A stretch of DNA of 8,959 bases, from the NCBI GenBank assembly GCA_963631545.1, contig CAVGRN010000080.1:1-8959 (forward strand), given 5' to 3'. Source of the stretch: UBA1181 sp963631545 (GTDB lineage: Bacteria > Bacteroidota > Bacteroidia > Bacteroidales > Paludibacteraceae). Below the pieces are notes generated by a model. It was not told where the DNA came from. It did no database searches and worked only from the letters and a program-made list of their open reading frames with translations. Made by a program: the position numbers and the translations under genes. Positions 1-5,988 of this stretch are shown piece after piece (position 1 is the first letter of the stretch; each line of letters begins with the position of its first letter).

Positions 1-37
1 CCGCTAAAACAATATAAACCATCACCCAACTTGTTGA

Positions 38-216
38 ATTAGAGGAGTTGGGTGGGCGGCAAGTTATTCTTTTGGGGACGCATTGATGAAGTCAGGAGTG
101 CCGTCCAACGACACACTCATCCACTTCTCGCTTATGGCAACCCACACCAAAGAGCAAGTCTACACCGCTTTGGAAAAATCGGAAAAGTGGCAAAGGAAAT
201 GGGTATTTTGGCTTAA
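38..216 (+). pseudogene. Decayed 3' remnant of a PLP-dependent alpha-oxoamine synthase (Kbl/BioF/Spt type)
   Basis: The frame read from 38 carries SGVPSNDTLIHFSLMATHT followed by KEQV, which strongly resembles the C-terminal end of Kbl, BioF and serine palmitoyltransferase-like enzymes (family pattern LIRxSxMAxHTxEQ). The reading frame is broken. A run of five A at 174-178 looks one base short. Adding one A restores the family ending LEK-IGKVAKEMGILA and the stop at 214-216, whereas the actual frame runs on to 331. Upstream, the same frame has stops at 5-7 and 35-37, and nothing in 1-82 in any frame resembles the rest of the enzyme. The family arginine that binds the substrate carboxylate (LIR) is His here, encoded by CAC. 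Together these suggest a dead gene fragment, not just a gene cut by the window edge. A sequencing error could explain the A-run but not the upstream stops. The exact 5' limit is uncertain. Confidence 0.6.
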
Positions 217-270
217 AAAGCCTTGCGTCAATCGGACTTATGGCCGATTCATGTTAAAGAATGAAAATAG

Positions 271-307
271 AAGGGTGATTTCCGACGGGAATCGCCCTTT
301 TTATTTT
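271..307 (+). terminator. Rho-independent terminator after the 3' remnant
   Basis: The arms AAGGGTGATT (271-280) and AATCGCCCTT (290-299) pair over 10 bp with one G-U wobble around a 9-base loop. They run into a T-rich tail, TTTTTATTTT (298-307). The terminator sits between the decayed gene and rarA, so it marks the end of the old upstream transcription unit and separates it from the rarA operon. I found no convincing TAnnTTTG promoter between it and rarA. Confidence 0.75.
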
Positions 308-358
308 GAGAATGTGAGCGTAAAAAAGTAAATTCGCAAAAGATTGCACGATAAAAAA

Positions 359-1648
359 ATGAGCTTGACCCTAACCCCACCATTGGCAGAGCGGATGCGC
401 CCAAAAACATTGGACGAGTATGTCGGCCAGAAGCATCTGGTCGGCGAAAACGCCATCCTCCGCAAGATGATAGACTCGGGAAGAATATCTTCATTCATCC
501 TGTGGGGCCCTCCAGGTGTGGGGAAAACGACCCTCGCAGGCATCATCGCCAAAAAACTGCAACGCCCATTTTACACGCTTAGTGCCATAAGCTCTGGCGT
601 GAAGGATGTACGCGAGGTGATAGACAAGGCGAAAAACGCAAGGCTCTTCAACCCCGATCCGCCCATCTTGTTCATCGATGAAATCCACCGATTCTCAAAG
701 GCGCAGCAAGATTCGCTGTTAGGCGCAGTGGAGCAAGGCATCGTTACGCTGATTGGCGCAACCACCGAGAATCCCTCGTTCGAGGTCATCACCCCCCTAC
801 TCTCGCGCTGCCAAGTCTATGTGCTAAAACCGCAAGCCGAGGAAGACCTGCTTGAATTAGCCAAACGGGTTACCCAAGAGGACAAAATCCTAAAGGAGAA
901 AAAATTCTTTTTTGACGAAACGGAGGCCTTACTGCGATTCGCTGGCGGAGATGCTCGCAAATTGCTGAACATCATAGAGTTAATTGCCAATTCAGAAGAA
1001 AACGAGCAAGAAATCCACTTCACGAACGATAAAGTAACGGAGCGACTGCAGCAAAACCCCAATGCCTACGACAAGAACGGAGAAATGCACTACGACATCA
1101 TCTCCGCTTTCATCAAATCCATCCGCGGAAGCGACCCCGATGGGGCTATCTATTGGCTTGCACGCATGGTGGATGGCGGCGAAGACCCCAAGTTCATCGC
1201 TCGACGGCTGGTCATCTCGGCTGCCGAGGACATCGGACTTGCCAACCCCAACGCACTGCTACTCGCCAACGCCTGTTTCGACACCATCCACAAAATAGGA
1301 TGGCCAGAAGGAAGAATCGTTTTGGCAGAAACCACCATATACTTGGCAACCAGTCCCAAGAGCAACTCCGCCTATCTCTCTATCGATGCAGCATTAGCCT
1401 ACGTCAAGCAGACCGGCAACCTACCCGTGCCACTCCACCTGCGAAACGCGCCGACGAAACTCATGGAGAATCTGAACTACGGAAAAGAATACAAATACGC
1501 ACACGACTACCCAGGACACTTCGTGGTGCAAGAATTCTTGCCACACGAAATCGCCAGCCAACAGTTTTGGTCACCGCAAGACAATCCTGCGGAAAACAAG
1601 CTGACGGAAAGGATGAAAAATCTATGGGGAAACAATAAAAAATACTGA
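359..1648 (+). CDS. rarA: Replication-associated recombination protein A (AAA+ ATPase RarA/MgsA)
   Basis: This is a cytoplasmic AAA+ ATPase of the RarA/MgsA/WRNIP1 family, which acts at stalled or damaged replication forks. From the ATG at 359 the protein has 429 residues, normal for the family. It shows the N-terminal PLAERMRPKTLDEYVGQKHL signature, Walker A GPPGVGKT (50-57), Walker B ILFIDEIH (103-110), sensor 1 IGATTENPS (132-140) and the arginine-finger pair SR (149-150). The C-terminal half has the family's oligomerisation region with DGGEDPKFIARRLVISAAEDIG and, near the end, the NYGKEYKYAHDYPGHF segment. A TTG at 344 in the same frame would add five residues (MHDKK). I prefer the ATG because the family normally begins just before the PLAERMRP box. 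There is no Shine-Dalgarno sequence, as is usual in this phylum. It is the first gene of a three-gene operon, one base ahead of the peptidase gene. Confidence 0.96.
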   Translation: MSLTLTPPLAERMRPKTLDEYVGQKHLVGENAILRKMIDSGRISSFILWGPPGVGKTTLAGIIAKKLQRPFYTLSAISSGVKDVREVIDKAKNARLFNPDPPILFIDEIHRFSKAQQDSLLGAVEQGIVTLIGATTENPSFEVITPLLSRCQVYVLKPQAEEDLLELAKRVTQEDKILKEKKFFFDETEALLRFAGGDARKLLNIIELIANSEENEQEIHFTNDKVTERLQQNPNAYDKNGEMHYDIISAFIKSIRGSDPDGAIYWLARMVDGGEDPKFIARRLVISAAEDIGLANPNALLLANACFDTIHKIGWPEGRIVLAETTIYLATSPKSNSAYLSIDAALAYVKQTGNLPVPLHLRNAPTKLMENLNYGKEYKYAHDYPGHFVVQEFLPHEIASQQFWSPQDNPAENKLTERMKNLWGNNKKY

Positions 1649-1649
1649 T

Positions 1650-3335
1650 ATGAATGCAAAAAGAAAAATCATAGTGAGCCTACTCTCTGCCGCAAGCGTT
1701 CTGCCATTCAACCTACACGCAGAAGCCACCGCAGCCGACTCCGTCGACAATCACTACGAAGAAACCGCGAAAAACCTCGACTTGTTCAACATACTCTACA
1801 AAGAACTCGACTTATTTTATGTGGACAAAATCGACTCGAAAAAAACGATAAAATACGGCATCGATGCAATGCTCGAGAAACTTGATCCCTACACCGTATA
1901 CATTCCCGAAGAGGAGGAAGATGATTTCAAATTTATGCTGACGGGCGAGTACGCCGGCGTGGGAGCAACCATCGGCAAGGTGGGCAAACACATCTGCTTC
2001 ATTGAAGTGTACGACGGCACACCATCCTTCAAGAACGGGATTAAAGCAGGCGACAGAATCGTTGAGATTGAAGGGAAAGACGCCAAGGATATGACCGTGA
2101 ACGGAATCAGCGAAACACTTCGCGGAGAAAATGGCACACAGGTGAAAATCACTATCGAAGACCCCAACACCCTAAAAACAAGGAAGGTTTCCGTCACTCG
2201 CGAAAAAATCGTACTGCCTACCATCGAATATGCCGATACCGTGGCACAAGGAATTGGCTACATCAGAATCTCAAGTTTCACGGAAAAATCCGCACAACTC
2301 TTCAAAAAAGCCTTCCTTGACTTAAAAAACGAGAAAAAAATTGAATCGCTCATCATCGATCTAAGAAACAATCCCGGCGGATTATTGGATCAAGTAACCG
2401 AAATCGTCAACTATTTCGTCGAAGAAAAATCAACCATCGTATTCACCAAAAGCAAGGTGAAACAATTGGACGAAGTGTATAAAGCAAGTCGGAAACCAAT
2501 TGACACACAAATACCTATAGTTGTCTTAGTGAATAAGAATTCTGCCTCTGCCTCGGAGGTTTTGGCTGGCGCAATGCAAGATTTAGACCGTGCCGTGGTG
2601 GTAGGAGAACGCACATACGGCAAAGGCTTGGTACAGTCTACCCGCGAAATGCCATTCGGGGGGAATCTGAAGGTAACAATCTCAAAATACTATATTCCAA
2701 GCGGACGTTGCGTGCAAGCCATCAATTATGCAGAGAGAGATGAGAACGGCAACGTGAAACGCATTCCTGACAGTCTGACCACTGAGTTCAAAACCAAACA
2801 CGGACGTATCGTGCGCGACGGTGGCGGCATCACCCCAGATATTGACATCACCACCAAAAACATTTCAACCATCGGCTATTACCTCTACACCGAAAACATC
2901 ATTTTCAACTATGCCGTGGAATATCTCGCTAAAAACAGCAAAATTGACAGTCCGAAGAATTTCGTATTCAAGGATTATGATGGCTTTAAAGCATACGCGA
3001 AAAAACAAGACTTCAGCTACAAACTGAAAACAGAAGAAGTGCTGAAAAGTTTGAAAGACATTGCCAAGGCGGAAGGTTACTTAGACTACTCACAAGAGGA
3101 GTTCGACGCATTGGAGAAGAAACTCTCGCACAACCTTGAGCAGGATCTCAACCTCTTCAAAGATGAGATTTCGCAACTAATCAGCACAGAAATCATGAAG
3201 CAAGCCTACTTGCAAAAAGGCTCAATCATTGAATCGCTAAAAACCGACGACGGGAAGGCGGAAGCCGTCAAAATATTGCAAGACAAGAGCCGTTATCAAG
3301 AGATTCTCCAACCGAAAACCGAATCAGCGAAATGA
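1650..3335 (+). CDS. S41 family C-terminal processing peptidase (CtpA/Prc-like) with PDZ domain
   Basis: This is an exported serine protease of family S41, which cleaves near the C-termini of envelope proteins. The 561-residue protein starts with a signal peptide (basic NAKRK, then a hydrophobic core, with probable cleavage after LHA at residue 24). A helical N-terminal segment follows, with the family sequence KLDPYTVYIPEEE (77-90). Next comes a PDZ domain at about 98-170 (GEYAGVGATIG, then GIKAGDRIVEIEG). The protease core carries the Ser/Lys dyad: S300 in NSASASE, K325 in TYGKGLVQ, and Q329 four residues later. The S-to-K spacing of 25 and the K+4 Gln match the known CtpB dyad. A long, charged C-terminal extension (about 400-561) is typical of Bacteroidota members. 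The gene begins one base after the rarA stop and its TGA overlaps the start of the next gene, so it is translated within the same operon. The natural substrate cannot be read from the sequence. Confidence 0.95.
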   Translation: MNAKRKIIVSLLSAASVLPFNLHAEATAADSVDNHYEETAKNLDLFNILYKELDLFYVDKIDSKKTIKYGIDAMLEKLDPYTVYIPEEEEDDFKFMLTGEYAGVGATIGKVGKHICFIEVYDGTPSFKNGIKAGDRIVEIEGKDAKDMTVNGISETLRGENGTQVKITIEDPNTLKTRKVSVTREKIVLPTIEYADTVAQGIGYIRISSFTEKSAQLFKKAFLDLKNEKKIESLIIDLRNNPGGLLDQVTEIVNYFVEEKSTIVFTKSKVKQLDEVYKASRKPIDTQIPIVVLVNKNSASASEVLAGAMQDLDRAVVVGERTYGKGLVQSTREMPFGGNLKVTISKYYIPSGRCVQAINYAERDENGNVKRIPDSLTTEFKTKHGRIVRDGGGITPDIDITTKNISTIGYYLYTENIIFNYAVEYLAKNSKIDSPKNFVFKDYDGFKAYAKKQDFSYKLKTEEVLKSLKDIAKAEGYLDYSQEEFDALEKKLSHNLEQDLNLFKDEISQLISTEIMKQAYLQKGSIIESLKTDDGKAEAVKILQDKSRYQEILQPKTESAK

Positions 3336-4078
3336 AAGCAATGATATTCGCTGCGGGGTTAGGCACGCGGCTCAAACCCATCACCGACACGCTTCCCAAG
3401 GCTCTCGTTCCCATAGCCGGCAAAACATTGTTGGAACACGTGATCACCAAACTCGCCAAGGCTGGGTTTGACGATCTCATCATCAACGTGCATCACCACG
3501 CCGATATGATTTGCTCCTTCCTAAAAGAGAGAAAAAACTTCGGACTGAAAATCTCCATTTCAGACGAGCGAAAAATGCTTTTGGACACAGGCGGAGGCAT
3601 CCGCAAAGCCGCGCCATTTTTCAATGACGGGAGTCCTTTTTTAGTGCATAACGTCGACATCATATCGGACGTCGACTTGCGTAACCTCTACCAACAACAT
3701 TGCGACAGCGGCAATCTCGCCACGCTACTCGTAAAGCATCGCGACACTGCCCGCTACCTGCTTTTCGATCGACAAATGCGGATGAAAGGTTGGACGAACG
3801 TAAAAACAGGCGAGGTAAAATCGCCCATAACCAACCTGCAACTGGCAGATTATGAGCGATTAGCATTTTCGGGCATACACGTTATATCGCCCAAAATCTT
3901 CGAATATATGGAGAACTACCCCGCAAAATTTCCAATAATGGACTTTTACATCAGTAACTGCGGAAAGATAGACATCGGGGGCATAGTTAACGACAATCAA
4001 AGAATGATTGATGTGGGGAAAATCGAAAGTTTGGCTGAAGCGGAACGCTTAGTTGAAAATCTGGCAGAAGCCGAATAA
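3332..4078 (+). CDS. Sugar-1-phosphate nucleotidyltransferase, MurU/GlmU-N-terminal-like
   Basis: This is a 248-residue cytoplasmic nucleotidyltransferase that would join an NTP and a sugar-1-phosphate to give an NDP-sugar and pyrophosphate. It begins with the family signature FAAGLGTRLKP (6-16), with K23 in TLPKALVP. It then shows LDTGGGI (84-90), the metal-site region HNVDI (106-110, Asp109) and a C-terminal MIDVGK (225-230) carrying the likely second metal-binding Asp. It has no left-handed beta-helix, so it lacks the acetyltransferase half of GlmU. The closest type I recognise is MurU, the MurNAc-1-phosphate uridylyltransferase of cell-wall recycling. A mannose-1-phosphate or heptose-phosphate enzyme is also possible, and I see no AmgK-like kinase beside it in the window. 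The ATG overlaps the peptidase stop by four bases (ATGA), implying coupled translation. The tail repeats LAEAE (234-238 and 244-248). Confidence 0.88.
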   Translation: MKAMIFAAGLGTRLKPITDTLPKALVPIAGKTLLEHVITKLAKAGFDDLIINVHHHADMICSFLKERKNFGLKISISDERKMLLDTGGGIRKAAPFFNDGSPFLVHNVDIISDVDLRNLYQQHCDSGNLATLLVKHRDTARYLLFDRQMRMKGWTNVKTGEVKSPITNLQLADYERLAFSGIHVISPKIFEYMENYPAKFPIMDFYISNCGKIDIGGIVNDNQRMIDVGKIESLAEAERLVENLAEAE

Positions 4079-4106
4079 TCAAACAGTCGAATCCACTCAT
4101 ATATAC

Positions 4107-4190
4107 AAAAAAAACCAAGGGAAGTTTCACAACTTCCCTTAATCAATTTAACCTAAACCTTAACTATGAAAAAATCTACCTGTTTTGTTT
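4107..4190 (-). ncRNA. Candidate small RNA, paralogous to the one at 8738-8806
   Basis: On the minus strand this stretch reads TTTTTTCAT (about 4174-4166), then GGTTA, then eight bases, then a perfect 10-bp hairpin AAGGGAAGTT-GTGA-AACTTCCCTT (4140-4117). After GG comes an eight-T tract (4114-4107), the usual end of a terminated transcript. The same order of blocks, the same eight-base spacer and the same GTGA loop occur in the plus-strand RNA near the right end. The predicted start near 4190 comes from the promoter-like pair TTTG-N20-CAAATTTG (4228-4197) and is approximate. The RNA lies between two converging transcription units and is antisense only to the likely 3' untranslated end of the nucleotidyltransferase message. 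The T-tract lies on the minus side, so the hairpin fits a minus-strand transcript better than the plus-strand operon, although it could serve both. Existence is inferred from structure. Confidence 0.5.
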
Positions 4191-4196
4191 GCACTA

Positions 4197-4228
4197 CAAA
4201 TTTGCATTTTTTGATTTGTATATGCAAA
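4197..4228 (-). promoter_or_regulatory. Candidate promoter for the minus-strand small RNA
   Basis: On the minus strand, TTTG (4228-4225) is followed by exactly 20 bases and CAAATTTG (4204-4197). This fits the Bacteroidota promoter (TTG, about 20 bases, TAnnTTTG) with one mismatch, C for T in the -7 box. The companion RNA at the right end has the same 20-base spacing. A second, weaker option uses AACATTTG (4232-4225) with a TTG 17 bases upstream. Confidence 0.4.
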
Positions 4229-4289
4229 TGTTTTTTCAGTTTTTTTTTGCAAAATATAATTTTTGATGAGAAATACAGAAACTGCAAAC

Positions 4290-5078
4290 TCATTTCTCTG
4301 TCAAGGAAAACACATCGGCATCCTTCCATACTGGAAATTTAGTTCTAAACCTCTGCAACTCCTCATACTTCAAATCTGACACGACACACGCCTCATCCAC
4401 TTCCGACAGATGGGCCAATTCGGTCCCTTTCATATCCACCAGCATTGAGTTTCCTCCCTGCTGCCGACCCATCAAATCCGTCCCGACGACATTCACACCG
4501 CACACGTATGCCTGATTCTCTATCGCCCGAGCCAACAACAAAGCCCGCCAAGACGACACTCTCGCCAAGGGCCAGCACGCTACATACAACGCAACATCAT
4601 ACTCATTCCCCACATTGCGCGAAAACACGGGGAAGCGCAAATCATAGCACACCTGCAAAAGGAAACGCCAACCTTTATACTCAACAATCTGCCGCTTCTG
4701 CCCAGCAGAAAAGCACTCGCCTTCACGCCCCATTCTGAACAAATGTCGCTTATCGTAGAACGACACCTTGCCGTCAGGTTCTGCAAAAAAAGCACGATTG
4801 AAGTATTTTCCGCTCTCAAAACACATAAAACTCCCGACAAGCGCAACGTCATACTGTTTGCTCCAACGGCAGACAGACTGCATCAGTTCGCCTTCAACAG
4901 GCTGAGCCAACTCGGGGTTCTCAATACAAAAGCCCGTGGCGAACATCTCCGGCAGAACCACCACATCCGCCTCAACAGCATATTGTTTCAACCATTGTTC
5001 CACCGTCTGAAGGTTGTGCGGCACATCGCCCCACTCCACCTTCATTTGGAAAAGCGCAACACGAAGATCAGTAGGCAT
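4290..5078 (-). CDS. Carbon-nitrogen hydrolase, omega-amidase (YafV/NIT2-like)
   Basis: This is a 262-residue cytoplasmic amidase of the nitrilase superfamily. The catalytic triad is visible: Glu44 in VVLPEMFATGF, Lys110 in YDKRHLF and Cys144 in LQVCYDLRFP. The pattern PEMF...YDKRHLF...CYDLRFPVF is that of the omega-amidase branch (E. coli YafV, mammalian NIT2). This branch hydrolyses 2-oxoglutaramate and 2-oxosuccinamate, the by-products of glutamine and asparagine transamination, and so serves metabolite repair. Length is normal. The start ATG shares one base with the TAA of the upstream acyltransferase gene (TAATG), so the two are likely co-transcribed and translationally coupled. The adjacent acyltransferase does not suggest a shared pathway. 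Other nitrilase-family amidases are possible, but the motifs favour omega-amidase. Confidence 0.9.
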   Translation of the reverse strand: MPTDLRVALFQMKVEWGDVPHNLQTVEQWLKQYAVEADVVVLPEMFATGFCIENPELAQPVEGELMQSVCRWSKQYDVALVGSFMCFESGKYFNRAFFAEPDGKVSFYDKRHLFRMGREGECFSAGQKRQIVEYKGWRFLLQVCYDLRFPVFSRNVGNEYDVALYVACWPLARVSSWRALLLARAIENQAYVCGVNVVGTDLMGRQQGGNSMLVDMKGTELAHLSEVDEACVVSDLKYEELQRFRTKFPVWKDADVFSLTEK

Positions 5079-5626
5079 TATATAGAGAAGTTTTCGGGGT
5101 AACGCCCCTTAAAATTTGAGTAATATTGCTTGATTTGAGTGATATCCGCATCAAAATCGCCTGTAGGTTCAAAGATCCGCTCCACTCCGGCACGGCGCAC
5201 CGAATAATCCAAATAGACCAAAAGCAATGGCACAGCAGCACCTTTGGCAATATAGTAAAAGCCCTTTTTCCAATTGGGATTTGCCTTACGCGTCCCCTCT
5301 GGTGTAACAGCAAGGCAGAATGCATCACGCTGGCGAAATTCGCTAATCATCTGGTCCACCAACGATGTTTTCTTCGACCGGTCAACCGGTACTCCGCCTA
5401 ACTTTTTGAAAATGAAGTTCAAAGGGAAAAAGAACCACTCCTTTTTAATGAGGAAAGACACCTTGCGTTTTCCCCCCACTGCAAAATAGAGCAACTCGCC
5501 CAGGAACAAATCCCAATTGCTTGTGTGGGGGGCCACACAAAACACACACTTCTCTGGCAGTGCCACCGCCAACTCATACTTCCATCCTAACAAACGAAGC
5601 AGAAAAGCACACAACTTACGTCTCAT
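5078..5626 (-). CDS. PlsC-type lysophospholipid acyltransferase family protein
   Basis: This is a 182-residue member of the glycerolipid acyltransferase (PlsC/AGPAT) superfamily, which transfers an acyl chain to a lysophosphatidic acid or similar acceptor at the inner face of the membrane. The catalytic HX4D box is HTSNWD (34-39). The acceptor-binding motifs follow as KKLGGVPVDRS (74-84) and TPEGTR (108-113). It is shorter than E. coli PlsC (about 245 residues) because it lacks extended N- and C-terminal parts. Compact versions like this are common in Bacteroidota, where the acceptor is often untested, and an aminolipid or ornithine-lipid substrate is possible. The N-terminal segment (LCAFLLRLLGW) is hydrophobic enough to lie in the membrane. 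Its stop overlaps the omega-amidase start by one base. No clear promoter was found in the 53 bases before it, so it may be read from the lipoprotein side. Confidence 0.88.
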   Translation of the reverse strand: MRRKLCAFLLRLLGWKYELAVALPEKCVFCVAPHTSNWDLFLGELLYFAVGGKRKVSFLIKKEWFFFPLNFIFKKLGGVPVDRSKKTSLVDQMISEFRQRDAFCLAVTPEGTRKANPNWKKGFYYIAKGAAVPLLLVYLDYSVRRAGVERIFEPTGDFDADITQIKQYYSNFKGRYPENFSI

Positions 5627-5636
5627 ACTTACATAT

Positions 5637-5658
5637 AAATCAGCCTGTTGGCCGACTT
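5637..5658 (-). terminator. Weak hairpin between the lipoprotein and acyltransferase genes
   Basis: On the minus strand, AAGTCGGCC and GGCTGATTT pair over 9 bp with two G-U wobbles around an AACA loop. It lies 21 bases after the lipoprotein stop and 10 bases before the acyltransferase start. There is no real T-tract after it, so it may only slow or partly stop transcription, or it may be a leader structure. Confidence 0.3.
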
Positions 5659-5679
5659 AACTAAAAAACAAGGGTATGC

Positions 5680-5904
5680 CTACTCGCAGATAAAGCCCCT
5701 ATGTTCCTTATCGCCAATTTGGCTTTCATCAATGGTATTGAGATCCGAACAAGAGGCCACACTCATCTCCTCGTAATCATATTCGTAATTGGAAATCTCC
5801 TCGCCAGCCTCGTTATAATACTTGCAATGGCAGTCACTTTCTGTGCAGGATAGCATCCCCGTGAGCATAAGAGCTATGCCTCCAATCAAAATTGTATTTT
5901 TCAT
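5680..5904 (-). CDS. Small cysteine-rich lipoprotein of unknown function
   Basis: I do not recognise the family. The 74-residue protein has a clear lipoprotein signal: MKNT, a hydrophobic core (ILIGGIALMLTGM), and a lipobox LSC with the lipidated cysteine at residue 20, so the mature chain is 55 residues. The sequence after it is CTESD, with acidic residues at +2 and +4, which is compatible with the surface-export signals of Bacteroidota lipoproteins. The mature part is very acidic (EAGEEISNYEYDYEEM) and has four more cysteines (25, 27, 52, 73). These could form disulfides in the periplasm or outside the cell. The gene stands alone between the pheT terminator and the acyltransferase gene and has no obvious TAnnTTTG promoter. 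Signal peptide, lipobox and codon use support a real gene, and a family search would be the first test. Confidence 0.72.
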   Translation of the reverse strand: MKNTILIGGIALMLTGMLSCTESDCHCKYYNEAGEEISNYEYDYEEMSVASCSDLNTIDESQIGDKEHRGFICE

Positions 5905-5945
5905 AATATCCTTATTTGATGATTATTAGGGTTATATTTCAAGAG

Positions 5946-5984
5946 AATAACCCCGATTGGTGTGAACAACCAATCAGGGTTATT
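5946..5984 (-). terminator. Long hairpin terminator after pheT
   Basis: The arms AATAACCCCGATTGG (5946-5960) and CCAATCAGGGTTATT (5970-5984) pair over 15 bp with a single G-U wobble around a 9-base loop. It starts five bases after the pheT stop. On the minus strand the following bases are CTCTTGAAATATAA, so the T-tract is poor. The hairpin is nevertheless the obvious 3' end of the pheT message, either as a terminator or as a stabilising stem. Confidence 0.65.
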
Positions 5985-5988
5985 GAAA

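Noticed and set aside
344..358. TTG start for rarA, five codons upstream of the ATG.
   Set aside because: The ATG at 359 gives the usual family N-terminus, and no ribosome-binding evidence favours the TTG.
4166..4342. Plus-strand open frame starting ATGAAAAAATCTACC, 58 codons, with a tidy-looking upstream sequence.
   Set aside because: The product is full of Cys and Phe from homopolymers, runs into the opposing amidase gene, and the ATGAAAAAA is the reverse complement of the TTTTTTCAT block shared by the two RNA candidates. A minus-strand RNA explains the region better.
5885..5984. A third possible member of the small-RNA family (TTTTTCAT on the plus strand, GGGTTA, then a hairpin with GTGA in the loop).
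   Set aside because: TTTTTCAT here is just the start codon region of the lipoprotein gene, the spacing does not fit, the loop is longer and no T-tract follows on the plus strand.
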